In this document: positions 1 through 6,022 of the stretch, one piece after another | How the letters are laid out: each line of letters starts with the position of its first letter | Numbering within the stretch: position 1 is the first letter of the stretch | Assembly (NCBI GenBank): GCA_012521455.1 | Contig: JAAYMJ010000086.1 | Span: 1 to 10,598, forward strand | From: Clostridiaceae bacterium | Lineage (GTDB): Bacteria; Bacillota; Clostridia; UMGS1883; JAAYMJ01 | Length of the DNA stretch: 10,598 bases | Direction of reading: 5' to 3' | Notes under the pieces: model-generated | The model's database searches: none | What the model was told of the DNA's origin: nothing | Seen by the model: the letters and a program-made list of their open reading frames with translations, nothing else | Program-made: the position numbers and the translations under genes

Positions 1-2
1 AT

Positions 3-8
3 TATAAT
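3..8 (+). promoter_or_regulatory. greA: Possible -10 element upstream of greA
   Basis: A perfect TATAAT lies at the window edge, about 130 bases before the greA start. Its -35 box would be outside the window. The AT-rich leader that follows (9-120) contains a second weak candidate (TTAGCA at 51-56, 18 bases, TATATA at 75-80) and a 6-bp stem (GCAAAT 53-58 with ATTTGC 66-71). Such hexamers arise easily in this composition, so neither promoter is well supported. Confidence 0.25.
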
Positions 9-136
9 ATATGAATATGAAGAAAATCAACAAAAAAACTTTAAAATACATTAGCAAATTTGTGGATTTGCAAATATATATTTAAAGTAGGTTTGTTTTT
101 TTTTATCATCATGTAACACAGAGGGAGTGAATTAAA

Positions 137-613
137 TTGCCTAAAGAAATACTAATTAGCCATGAGAGGTTGAAGGCCCTACAGGAAGAGCTTGAAATTT
201 TAAAGACCAAAACCAGAAAAGATGTTGCTGAAAAAATCAAGCAGGCTCTTTCCTTTGGCGACCTATCGGAAAACAGCGAATATGATGAGGCAAAGAATGA
301 ACAGGCAGAAGTTGAAAACAGGATTTTAGAAATTGAAAATACCCTAAAAAACGCAAGAATTATTGATCAGGATGATATTGATACTACCATTGTGAGCATC
401 GGTTCTAAAGTTTTACTTTTGGACCTTACTTATAATGAAGAAGTAACTTATACTATCGTTGGCTCCCTTGAGGCAGACCCCCTTAACAACAAAATTTCCA
501 ACGAATCCCCTGTGGGAAAAGCGCTGCTTGGGTACAAGGTAAACGACGAGGTAACCGTGAGCGTTCCTTCCGGCTCCGAATTAAAATTTAAGATTTTGGA
601 TATTTCAAAATAA
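137..613 (+). CDS. greA: Transcription elongation factor GreA
   Basis: GreA binds in the secondary channel of RNA polymerase and stimulates cleavage of the backtracked RNA 3' end, so stalled complexes can resume. The 158-residue product has the usual family length. Residues 1-75 form the charged N-terminal coiled coil. Its tip carries the signature [13 protein letters not shown] (41-53), with Asp42 and Glu45 matching the two acidic residues that hold the catalytic Mg2+ in E. coli GreA. Residues from about 80 onward form the FKBP-like C-terminal domain, with the typical SPVGKALLG stretch near residue 125. The start is TTG: no in-frame ATG fits the conserved N-terminus, and the purine-rich GAGGGAGTGA (121-130) precedes it at suitable spacing. 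The gene is followed directly by an intrinsic terminator, so it looks like the last or only gene of its transcript. Identification is very secure; the TTG start is an inference from the ribosome binding site and family length. Confidence 0.97.
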   Translation: MPKEILISHERLKALQEELEILKTKTRKDVAEKIKQALSFGDLSENSEYDEAKNEQAEVENRILEIENTLKNARIIDQDDIDTTIVSIGSKVLLLDLTYNEEVTYTIVGSLEADPLNNKISNESPVGKALLGYKVNDEVTVSVPSGSELKFKILDISK

Positions 614-630
614 GCCCATATAAGTCCATA

Positions 631-657
631 AGCGCAGGCTTTTGCCTGCGCTTTTTT
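631..657 (+). terminator. Intrinsic terminator of greA
   Basis: A perfect 9-bp GC-rich stem, AGCGCAGGC (631-639) with GCCTGCGCT (644-652), has a TTTT loop and is followed by a run of T. It begins 17 bases after the greA stop codon, the standard form of a rho-independent terminator on the plus strand. Confidence 0.93.
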
Positions 658-698
658 GCTATTTATGTACGCGGACTTGGCGCTTTTTTCGCGGCAAT

Positions 699-727
699 AA
701 AAGGCCTCCTAAAACAGGAGGCTTTTT
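699..727. terminator. Bidirectional terminator between greA and the CoA-disulfide reductase gene
   Basis: The stem GCCTCCT (704-710) pairs perfectly with AGGAGGC (716-722) around the loop AAAAC. AAAA lies to the left (699-702) and TTTTT to the right (723-727), so a U-tract follows the hairpin on either strand. It sits in the 205-base gap between convergent genes. It most likely ends the minus-strand reductase transcript and acts as back-up for greA. I see no gene in the rest of the gap (614-818). Confidence 0.82.
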
Positions 728-818
728 ATCAAAATTAAAGCCTGCCTTAACCTTAGGCTTGCGGTCACTGTTTCAATATCTTATATTTCATGGCCTGTCC
801 TGGCAACCCATGTTCCAT

Positions 819-2447
819 TTAGATTTTCCTCGTCATTTCAAGGTATGCCTTCATGCCGCCCGAGAGGTTATACACCGAAAACCCGTGGTTTTTTAATATC
901 ATTGCCGCCACATGGCCCCTTACCCCCACTTGGCAATATAGGTAAATATCTTTGTCCCTGGGAAGAAGGTGCAAATTGTCCCTCAATTTGTCCACTTCAA
1001 TATTAACCGCGCCTTCTATATGCCCCATGTTATACTCATAGGGGGTTCTCACGTCAAGTATGAACGCTTTTTGTCTGATTAAGTTATCTATATCTTCCAC
1101 ATAGAAAAACTTTGCCTTTCCCGTAAGCAAGTTTTCCCCCACATAGCCCGCCATATTAATTGGGTCTTTAGCTGAGCCGTAGGGCGGGGAGTAGCATAGT
1201 TCCAAGTCTTTTAAATCAGAAATTTTCATCTTTTGCCTGATTGCCACGCTCATTATGTCGCAGCGTTTGTCCACGCCCGCCTCCCCGATGATTTGGCTGC
1301 CTAAAATTGTGCCGTCATCATCAAAAATCACCTTTAATATCATTTGTTTTGCGCCGGGGAAATATGTTGCATTGGAAAAGGGGTCAATGTGAATTTTGTG
1401 GTATTTTATGCCTTTTAGCTGTTTTTCATTTTTCCCCGTCTGGGCAATTGTCTTATCAAACAGCCTTATTATTGAGCTTCCCTGTGCGCCTTTGAAGGTG
1501 TTATTTATCCCGCAGATATTGTCCGCCGCAATGACGCCCTGCTTATTTGCAAGGCCCGCTAATGGTATTAAAGTCTTTGTGCCCAAAACTATATCTTCCA
1601 CTTCCACCGCGTCCCCCACGGCGTAGATATCTTTATGGGAAGTTTGCATACTTTCATTTACTAATATGCCGCCTGTATCCCCCAGCTTTATGCCGGCGTC
1701 TTTGGCGAGTTTGTTATCGGGGCGTATTCCTGTCGCGAGTACCACAAAGCCCGCTTTTATCATTTCACCGTTTGAAAGGGCAAGTTCATACCCGTTCTCC
1801 GCTTTTTTTATCCCTTCCACAAAGGTGTCAAGGTACAAATTTACCCCGTTTTTTAAAAGAGTGTGTTTTACAATTTGGGCCATGTCGTAATCAAGCGAAT
1901 TCATCACTTGGCTTGTGCCTTCGATTATGGTTACATCACAGCCTGCCTTTTTAATATTTTCCGCCGCCTCAAGGCCGATGTACCCGCCCCCGATTATTGC
2001 GGCGCTTTTTTTAGTCTTTAGTTCTTCCTTGATTTTTTCCGCGTCATTTATAGTGCGCAAAGGTACTGCGAATTCAATCCCCGGGATGTTTGGCGCAATT
2101 AGTTTTCCGCCTGTCGCAATTACCAGTTTGTCGTAGGTGTCGGAAAATTCGGCGTTTGAGGCCAAATCCCTGATTTTTAATTCCTTTTTATCCGTGTCAA
2201 TTTTTAAAACTTCGCACTTTAGCCTTACGTCCACATTAAACCTTGCTTTAAACGAGGCCGGGGTTTGCAGGATTAAATATCTTTTGTCGCTGATTTCCCC
2301 GCTTAAATAATAGGGAAGCCCGCAGTTGGCAAAGGAGATATAATCCCCTTTTTCATATATGGTTATCTGGCAAAACTCGTCAAGCCTTCTTAAATGGGCG
2401 GCGCAGGTGGCGCCCCCCGCAACGCCCCCGATAATTGCCACTTTCAT
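819..2447 (-). CDS. CoA-disulfide reductase / NADH-dependent persulfide reductase with C-terminal rhodanese domain
   Basis: This flavoprotein of the pyridine-nucleotide disulfide reductase class is expected to reduce CoA disulfide, CoA persulfide or polysulfide with NAD(P)H in the cytoplasm. With the start used here it has 542 residues, the usual size of the reductase-rhodanese fusion. In order: FAD Rossmann motif VAIIGGVAGGATCAAHLRRL (3-22); single active-site Cys42 in SFANCGLPYY, as in S. aureus CoA-disulfide reductase (Cys43); second Rossmann motif IIGGGYIGLEAAE, followed by an acidic residue in VTIIEG that suggests NADH preference; FAD-binding DIYAVGDA; C-terminal dimer domain with YSPPYGSAKDP; and a rhodanese domain (about 450-542) with Cys505 in the loop CQVGVRG. 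The open frame runs 30 codons further upstream, but GGGGGA lies five bases before this ATG and the upstream residues lie across a hairpin, so the shorter start is preferred. An ATG two codons earlier is the alternative. It lies 76 bases downstream of paralogue A on the same strand. Confidence 0.9.
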   Translation of the reverse strand: MKVAIIGGVAGGATCAAHLRRLDEFCQITIYEKGDYISFANCGLPYYLSGEISDKRYLILQTPASFKARFNVDVRLKCEVLKIDTDKKELKIRDLASNAEFSDTYDKLVIATGGKLIAPNIPGIEFAVPLRTINDAEKIKEELKTKKSAAIIGGGYIGLEAAENIKKAGCDVTIIEGTSQVMNSLDYDMAQIVKHTLLKNGVNLYLDTFVEGIKKAENGYELALSNGEMIKAGFVVLATGIRPDNKLAKDAGIKLGDTGGILVNESMQTSHKDIYAVGDAVEVEDIVLGTKTLIPLAGLANKQGVIAADNICGINNTFKGAQGSSIIRLFDKTIAQTGKNEKQLKGIKYHKIHIDPFSNATYFPGAKQMILKVIFDDDGTILGSQIIGEAGVDKRCDIMSVAIRQKMKISDLKDLELCYSPPYGSAKDPINMAGYVGENLLTGKAKFFYVEDIDNLIRQKAFILDVRTPYEYNMGHIEGAVNIEVDKLRDNLHLLPRDKDIYLYCQVGVRGHVAAMILKNHGFSVYNLSGGMKAYLEMTRKI

Positions 2448-2468
2448 ATTCATCCCCCGTTTCCTACT

Positions 2469-2507
2469 AAAAAAGGTGCATTTGCAAAAAGCAAACTGTA
2501 CCTTTTT
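2469..2507 (-). terminator. Long hairpin between paralogue A and the CoA-disulfide reductase gene
   Basis: Positions 2470-2485 pair with 2491-2507: about 16 bp, one G-T wobble and one bulged C, around a five-base loop. On the minus strand the right arm ends in TTTTTT, so it looks like the terminator of paralogue A. The reductase ribosome binding site begins only about 10 bases beyond it, with no room for a promoter between. It may therefore be a leaky terminator or attenuator through which the reductase gene is read. T-runs flank both arms, so it could also act on the plus strand, where no gene ends. Confidence 0.7.
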
Positions 2508-2523
2508 GTGTTTTTTATATTTA

Positions 2524-4116
2524 TTATGCAGCGTCATTTACTTCATCTGTAATATCGTCATATTCAAAATTGTAGTATTCATTGTAGTAGTCTTCACTGT
2601 AAATGTTAATGAAGTAAAATTTGTATTCCCCTTCACCGAATGAGTCAAATTCAACTTTAAAGCCTAGGTTTTCGGAAATAAAGCGAAGTGGCACATAGGT
2701 CCTGTCGTCTTTGATAATTGGTGCGGATAAAAGCTGTACTTCCTGCCCGTTTACATATGCTTTTGTACTGTTAATTAACAATGTGATTTCTAAATTGTCG
2801 CCATAAATTTGCACAACGCCGTTATCGTATGTTATTTTGTCGTCAGCCACCCCTAGGGCGTTCATGAGTTTTCTAATTGGCACAAAGGTGGTGCCGTTGT
2901 CGATATATGGTGCGGTGTCAAACAATACCCTTTTGTCGTTTACATTAATATAGAAGTTTTGGTTTATTTCATAAAGCCTTTGTTCTTCAGCGATTTTTTT
3001 GATGTAGTCAATGGAGTTTTGTTCTGTAAGAACCGGGAAATCCACTTTTGCGGCATTTAGGTTTGAAAATTCATAATTAATTGATACTGATAAATCAATG
3101 TCAAAGTCTTCTTTTTTAACATTAACCCCGTCAATGGGGAAGGTCTCTTTCAATTCCTGTTCGCTCATTAAAGTGGATTTGCCAAGGGCGTCATATAGGT
3201 TGGTTTGAATGTTTAACGCAAGCTTCATATACACTTCATTTTTTTCTTTGTTTTGGCTTGCGGAAATCACAAGGGCGTCATCGGCAAAAATGTCCATATC
3301 CTTTATAGTCTGCACAACCATTTTTGCCATCGCCTGATAGGACAAAAGCTCTAAGTTGGAAGGCAACACTTCTTTTAGGGAATTTGCTGCTTCCTCGTCA
3401 ATTTCTTTCATATAATCAATGTAGGCGCCAACAATTTTGTCAAAGTTTGTGAAGGTGTATTCAACCAAAATATTTAACGCTTCATATATGGAAGACGCAG
3501 GTACTACAAATTTGTAGTCCCCTGTTTTTTCGTTGTATTCCTCAATTGTCTTTACATTTTCAAGGGCCTTTTTATAGCCTTCAACAATGGGTTCTAACTT
3601 TTCTTTAGCGGCTTGCTCTAATTTTGAAAAGTCAATATTTATGCCAGGTTGTGAAACATTTAAATATTGGGCAAAATCTAAATAAATGTATTTTTCTTCA
3701 TCCGGAGTTTTTAGTATTACCTTATAAACCATGTTCTGTAAGTCGGTAAAATCAAGGTCAATCCACACTTCATAATCGCCGATTGCCTCTGCTGTTGGGT
3801 TTAGTGCACCTATAATTTTTTGCAATTCCTCTTTTGGTGCCTTAACATACATTTTTGCCTTTGGCAAATCACCGTAGGCTTCCACTTTTCCAGTAAAAGA
3901 CAAGTTCAAATTGTCAAGGGCAGATTTGTCCTCAAAACCTAGTTCCTTTGCAAGTTCTGCGAATAGAAAATCAGAAATTTTGTTAACTTTTATTTCATAT
4001 GTAATTTTAAAATCCGCACTATCAAAACCTTCCAAATAGTCCGGCGTTTTAGCAAAGGCTGTCAAAAACGAAAAGGAAATCAAAAAGACAAGCAAGATTG
4101 AAGCAAATTTTTTCAT
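2524..4116 (-). CDS. Secreted protein with copper amine oxidase N-terminal (stalk) domain, paralogue A
   Basis: The function is unknown; 530 residues. Residues 1-22 form a typical Sec signal peptide: MKKF, then a hydrophobic core, with likely signal peptidase I cleavage after AFA. No lipobox Cys is present. Residues 23 to about 385 are a charged region rich in predicted beta strands and helices that I do not recognise; alternating strands such as KAKMYVKAP loosely recall LolA/LppX-type lipid-binding folds, which is speculation. Residues 387-492 match the stalk domain named after the N-terminus of copper amine oxidase (PF07833 type), with two repeats centred on TTFVPIRKLMNALG and RTYVPLRFISENLG. 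The last 38 residues are acidic and Tyr-rich. No catalytic amine oxidase domain is present, so this is not an oxidase. The ATG start is supported by AGGGAG (4130-4125) eight bases upstream and by the signal peptide directly at the N-terminus. It is a tandem paralogue of the gene at 4254-5840. Confidence 0.88.
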   Translation of the reverse strand: MKKFASILLVFLISFSFLTAFAKTPDYLEGFDSADFKITYEIKVNKISDFLFAELAKELGFEDKSALDNLNLSFTGKVEAYGDLPKAKMYVKAPKEELQKIIGALNPTAEAIGDYEVWIDLDFTDLQNMVYKVILKTPDEEKYIYLDFAQYLNVSQPGINIDFSKLEQAAKEKLEPIVEGYKKALENVKTIEEYNEKTGDYKFVVPASSIYEALNILVEYTFTNFDKIVGAYIDYMKEIDEEAANSLKEVLPSNLELLSYQAMAKMVVQTIKDMDIFADDALVISASQNKEKNEVYMKLALNIQTNLYDALGKSTLMSEQELKETFPIDGVNVKKEDFDIDLSVSINYEFSNLNAAKVDFPVLTEQNSIDYIKKIAEEQRLYEINQNFYINVNDKRVLFDTAPYIDNGTTFVPIRKLMNALGVADDKITYDNGVVQIYGDNLEITLLINSTKAYVNGQEVQLLSAPIIKDDRTYVPLRFISENLGFKVEFDSFGEGEYKFYFINIYSEDYYNEYYNFEYDDITDEVNDAA

Positions 4117-4147
4117 TGACCCATCTCCCTTATATTGTTTTTTTATT

Positions 4148-4176
4148 ATTATACCGTTAATTTGTTAAATTTACAA
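4148..4176 (-). promoter_or_regulatory. Sigma-A-type promoter of paralogue A
   Basis: On the minus strand, TTGTAA (4176-4171) is followed after 17 bases by a perfect TATAAT (4153-4148). Transcription would start near 4141, giving a leader of about 25 bases that contains the ribosome binding site. It lies between the terminator of paralogue B and the start of paralogue A, so A has its own promoter. Confidence 0.75.
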
Positions 4177-4202
4177 CTATTATTAGAAAAATATGCTAAT
4201 TT

Positions 4203-4234
4203 AAAACGGACAATTTACAAAAGCAAATTGTCCG
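4203..4234 (-). terminator. Intrinsic terminator of paralogue B
   Basis: A perfect 10-bp inverted repeat, CGGACAATTT (4207-4216) with AAATTGTCCG (4225-4234), has an eight-base loop. On the minus strand it is followed by TTTT (4206-4203). It lies 19 bases past the paralogue B stop and ahead of the paralogue A promoter. The stem-loop core resembles the hairpin after paralogue A (ACARTTTGCTTTT on the minus strand). Confidence 0.8.
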
Positions 4235-4253
4235 CATTTTTATGCAACATCAC

Positions 4254-5840
4254 TTAAAAATCTTCATCATTTTCATATTCATCATAAAATTCGTCTTCTT
4301 CCCCGTTATATTCATAATAGGATTCGGGGCTGAGTATACCAATCATATAAGCAACTTCGCCATTCCAGTATTCTAAAGAGTCAAATTCAACTATGTAGCC
4401 CAAATTTTCAGAAATAAAGCGCAAGGGTACATAGGTCCTGTCATCTTTTATAACCGGGGGCGCAAGCAGTGTTGCTTCCTCACCGTCTACATAGGCGGTA
4501 GTGCTTCCTATTATTAATTTTATTTCTATATCTTCGCCTAAAATTGTAACAACGCCGTCTTCATAAGAAATATTTTCATCCGCCACACCAAGGGCGTTCA
4601 TAAGTTTTCTGATTGGCACAAAGGTTGTTCCGTTTTCAATGAAAGGCGTTGTGTCAAAGAGGACTCTTTCATGGCCAACGTAAATAAAGAAGTTTTCATT
4701 GATTTCATAAAGTTTATTAAGTTCTTCCCATTCCAGCTGTTGCTGTTTGAAATAATCAATGGAATTTTCTTCGTTTAGTTGGGGGAATTGAACCTTTGCT
4801 TTATTGACATTTTTGTATTCATATTCAACATACACGGTCAGGTCAATATCAAATTCTTCCCTTTTAACATTTTCGCCAAACAGGGTTTTTATTTCTTCTT
4901 CTTTTACAAAGGTGGTTGCAATTGCGGCATCATAGATATTTGTTTTTAAGTTTACGCTCTCGGCAAGAAAAATATCCCCTGTTTGTTTATCCTGTTTTGC
5001 TTCATACACAAGCGCGTCGTCAGCGAAAATGTCCATTTCCCTGAATATTTCTGCAAATTCCTTGGCTACTGCCCTGTACGCTAAAACTTCAACCCTTGAG
5101 GGTTTTAGGTAAATGGTATCATAATACTCAAAACTATCATCATAATAAATTATATCCATTAAATATGTATCAAATATGTAGTCAAAATTATTGAAAGTAT
5201 AATCAATAATTATATCCACCGCGTCATAAACGCTTTCTTTCGGGACAACTAATTTATAATCCCCGCTTTTTTCGTTGTAGGTTTCGTCTATTTTGACCTT
5301 TTGTAATTCCTTCATGTATTCTTCATATAATTTAATAATCTTACTATTGAATTTGGGAACTTCATCTGTGTCAAAATCCACATAATCCCCGGCATAATCA
5401 TAATAAATGTACTTTTCTTCCCCCGGGAATTTAGTTGTCACATTATAGACAATATTTTCAGGGTCGGTAAAGTCCATATCAATCCAGCATTCTAAATCCC
5501 CTGAGGCGTAATCTTCATATCCCCCCAGCAAATCCGCAAATTTTTGCAATTCTTCTTTAGGGACTTTCACATAGCCCTTTAACTTCGGAATATTTTTATC
5601 ATAAACTTCAGCTGTCCCGTAACAGGTAAAGCTTAAGTTTTCAATCAAAGTTAAATCAATATCATTTGCCACAAGGTAAAGGCGCAAAATGTCGGGGAGT
5701 TTTTCATTAAACTTTAATTGGAACGTAAATTTAAAATCCCCGCTTTCAAATTCTTCCAGATACTTTGGCATGTCAGCCAAAGAAACAATAAAGGAAAAAC
5801 AAATAACAAAGCATAATAAAATTGATAAAATTTTTTTCAT
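4254..5840 (-). CDS. Secreted protein with copper amine oxidase N-terminal (stalk) domain, paralogue B
   Basis: The function is unknown; 528 residues, clearly homologous to paralogue A over the whole length. Residues 1-22 form a Sec signal peptide (MKKILSILL core, likely cleavage after SLA). The unrecognised middle region keeps landmarks shared with A, such as YVKAPKEELQK in A against YVKVPKEELQK here, and the near-identical segment around MDIFADDALV. Residues 383-488 form the stalk domain with two repeats; NGTTFVPIRKLMNALGVAD and KDDRTYVPLRFISENLG are identical in both proteins. The last 40 residues are strongly acidic and Tyr-rich, ending in EYENDEDF. The C-terminus differs from A because the reading frame ends early relative to the conserved stop region (see findings). 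The ATG start is supported by AGGGGA (5850-5845) and by the signal peptide at the N-terminus. Secretion is well supported; binding partners and role are unknown. Confidence 0.88.
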   Translation of the reverse strand: MKKILSILLCFVICFSFIVSLADMPKYLEEFESGDFKFTFQLKFNEKLPDILRLYLVANDIDLTLIENLSFTCYGTAEVYDKNIPKLKGYVKVPKEELQKFADLLGGYEDYASGDLECWIDMDFTDPENIVYNVTTKFPGEEKYIYYDYAGDYVDFDTDEVPKFNSKIIKLYEEYMKELQKVKIDETYNEKSGDYKLVVPKESVYDAVDIIIDYTFNNFDYIFDTYLMDIIYYDDSFEYYDTIYLKPSRVEVLAYRAVAKEFAEIFREMDIFADDALVYEAKQDKQTGDIFLAESVNLKTNIYDAAIATTFVKEEEIKTLFGENVKREEFDIDLTVYVEYEYKNVNKAKVQFPQLNEENSIDYFKQQQLEWEELNKLYEINENFFIYVGHERVLFDTTPFIENGTTFVPIRKLMNALGVADENISYEDGVVTILGEDIEIKLIIGSTTAYVDGEEATLLAPPVIKDDRTYVPLRFISENLGYIVEFDSLEYWNGEVAYMIGILSPESYYEYNGEEDEFYDEYENDEDF

Positions 5841-5944
5841 AAAATCCCCTCGCTTTATTTTATTAAATTATAATACCCCTCAATGCTTACTCTGACCCGC
5901 GGGGTGTTGGTAAACTACTCCCATAAAGAGTGTAATTTTTTATA

Positions 5945-5973
5945 ATTATACCGTGATTTTGGGAAAATGGCAA
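5945..5973 (-). promoter_or_regulatory. Sigma-A-type promoter of paralogue B
   Basis: On the minus strand, TTGCCA (5973-5968; five of six consensus bases) is followed after 17 bases by a perfect TATAAT (5950-5945). Transcription would start near 5938, giving a leader of about 97 bases. The -10 region and the bases after it match the promoter of paralogue A at 17 of 20 positions. A second TATAAT at 5872-5867, nearer the gene, lacks a recognisable -35 box. Confidence 0.78.
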
Positions 5974-5994
5974 TGTTTACAGCAAAAATCACAC

Positions 5995-6021
5995 AAAAAA
6001 AAGGCGGTCAGCCTGACCGCC
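5995..6021 (-). terminator. Intrinsic terminator of the tig-clpP-clpX cluster
   Basis: GGCGGTCA (6003-6010) pairs perfectly with TGACCGCC (6014-6021) around a three-base loop. On the minus strand eight T follow directly (6002-5995). It begins one base after the clpX stop codon and is the strongest terminator in the window. Confidence 0.95.
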
Positions 6022-6022
6022 T

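Noticed and set aside
111..116. ATG directly followed by TAA in the greA leader
   Set aside because: A start-stop pair can regulate, but there is no binding site before it, so chance is more likely.
642..896. Plus-strand open frame of 84 codons after greA
   Set aside because: It starts inside the greA terminator, crosses the second terminator and runs into the end of the reductase gene on the other strand. It has no ribosome binding site and low-complexity composition.
2448..2537. Longer N-terminus of the CoA-disulfide reductase (30 extra codons)
   Set aside because: It would read through the hairpin into the stop region of paralogue A, has a basic N-terminus unlike the family, and lacks the good binding site found at the later ATG.
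1307..2643. Several plus-strand open frames of 60-135 codons
   Set aside because: They are antisense shadows of the reductase gene, which has full motif support on the minus strand; none has a binding site or recognisable motif.
2524..5840. Copper amine oxidase enzymes
   Set aside because: Only the stalk-type domain is present; there is no catalytic domain, TPQ-forming Tyr motif or copper-ligand His set.
5896..5903. Palindrome CCCGCGGG as a terminator or protein-binding site
   Set aside because: There is no loop or T-run for a terminator, and a single 8-base palindrome is weak evidence for an operator.
5880..5924. Possible 14-residue leader peptide on the minus strand before paralogue B
   Set aside because: The ATG has no ribosome binding site, and the open frame is short enough to occur by chance.
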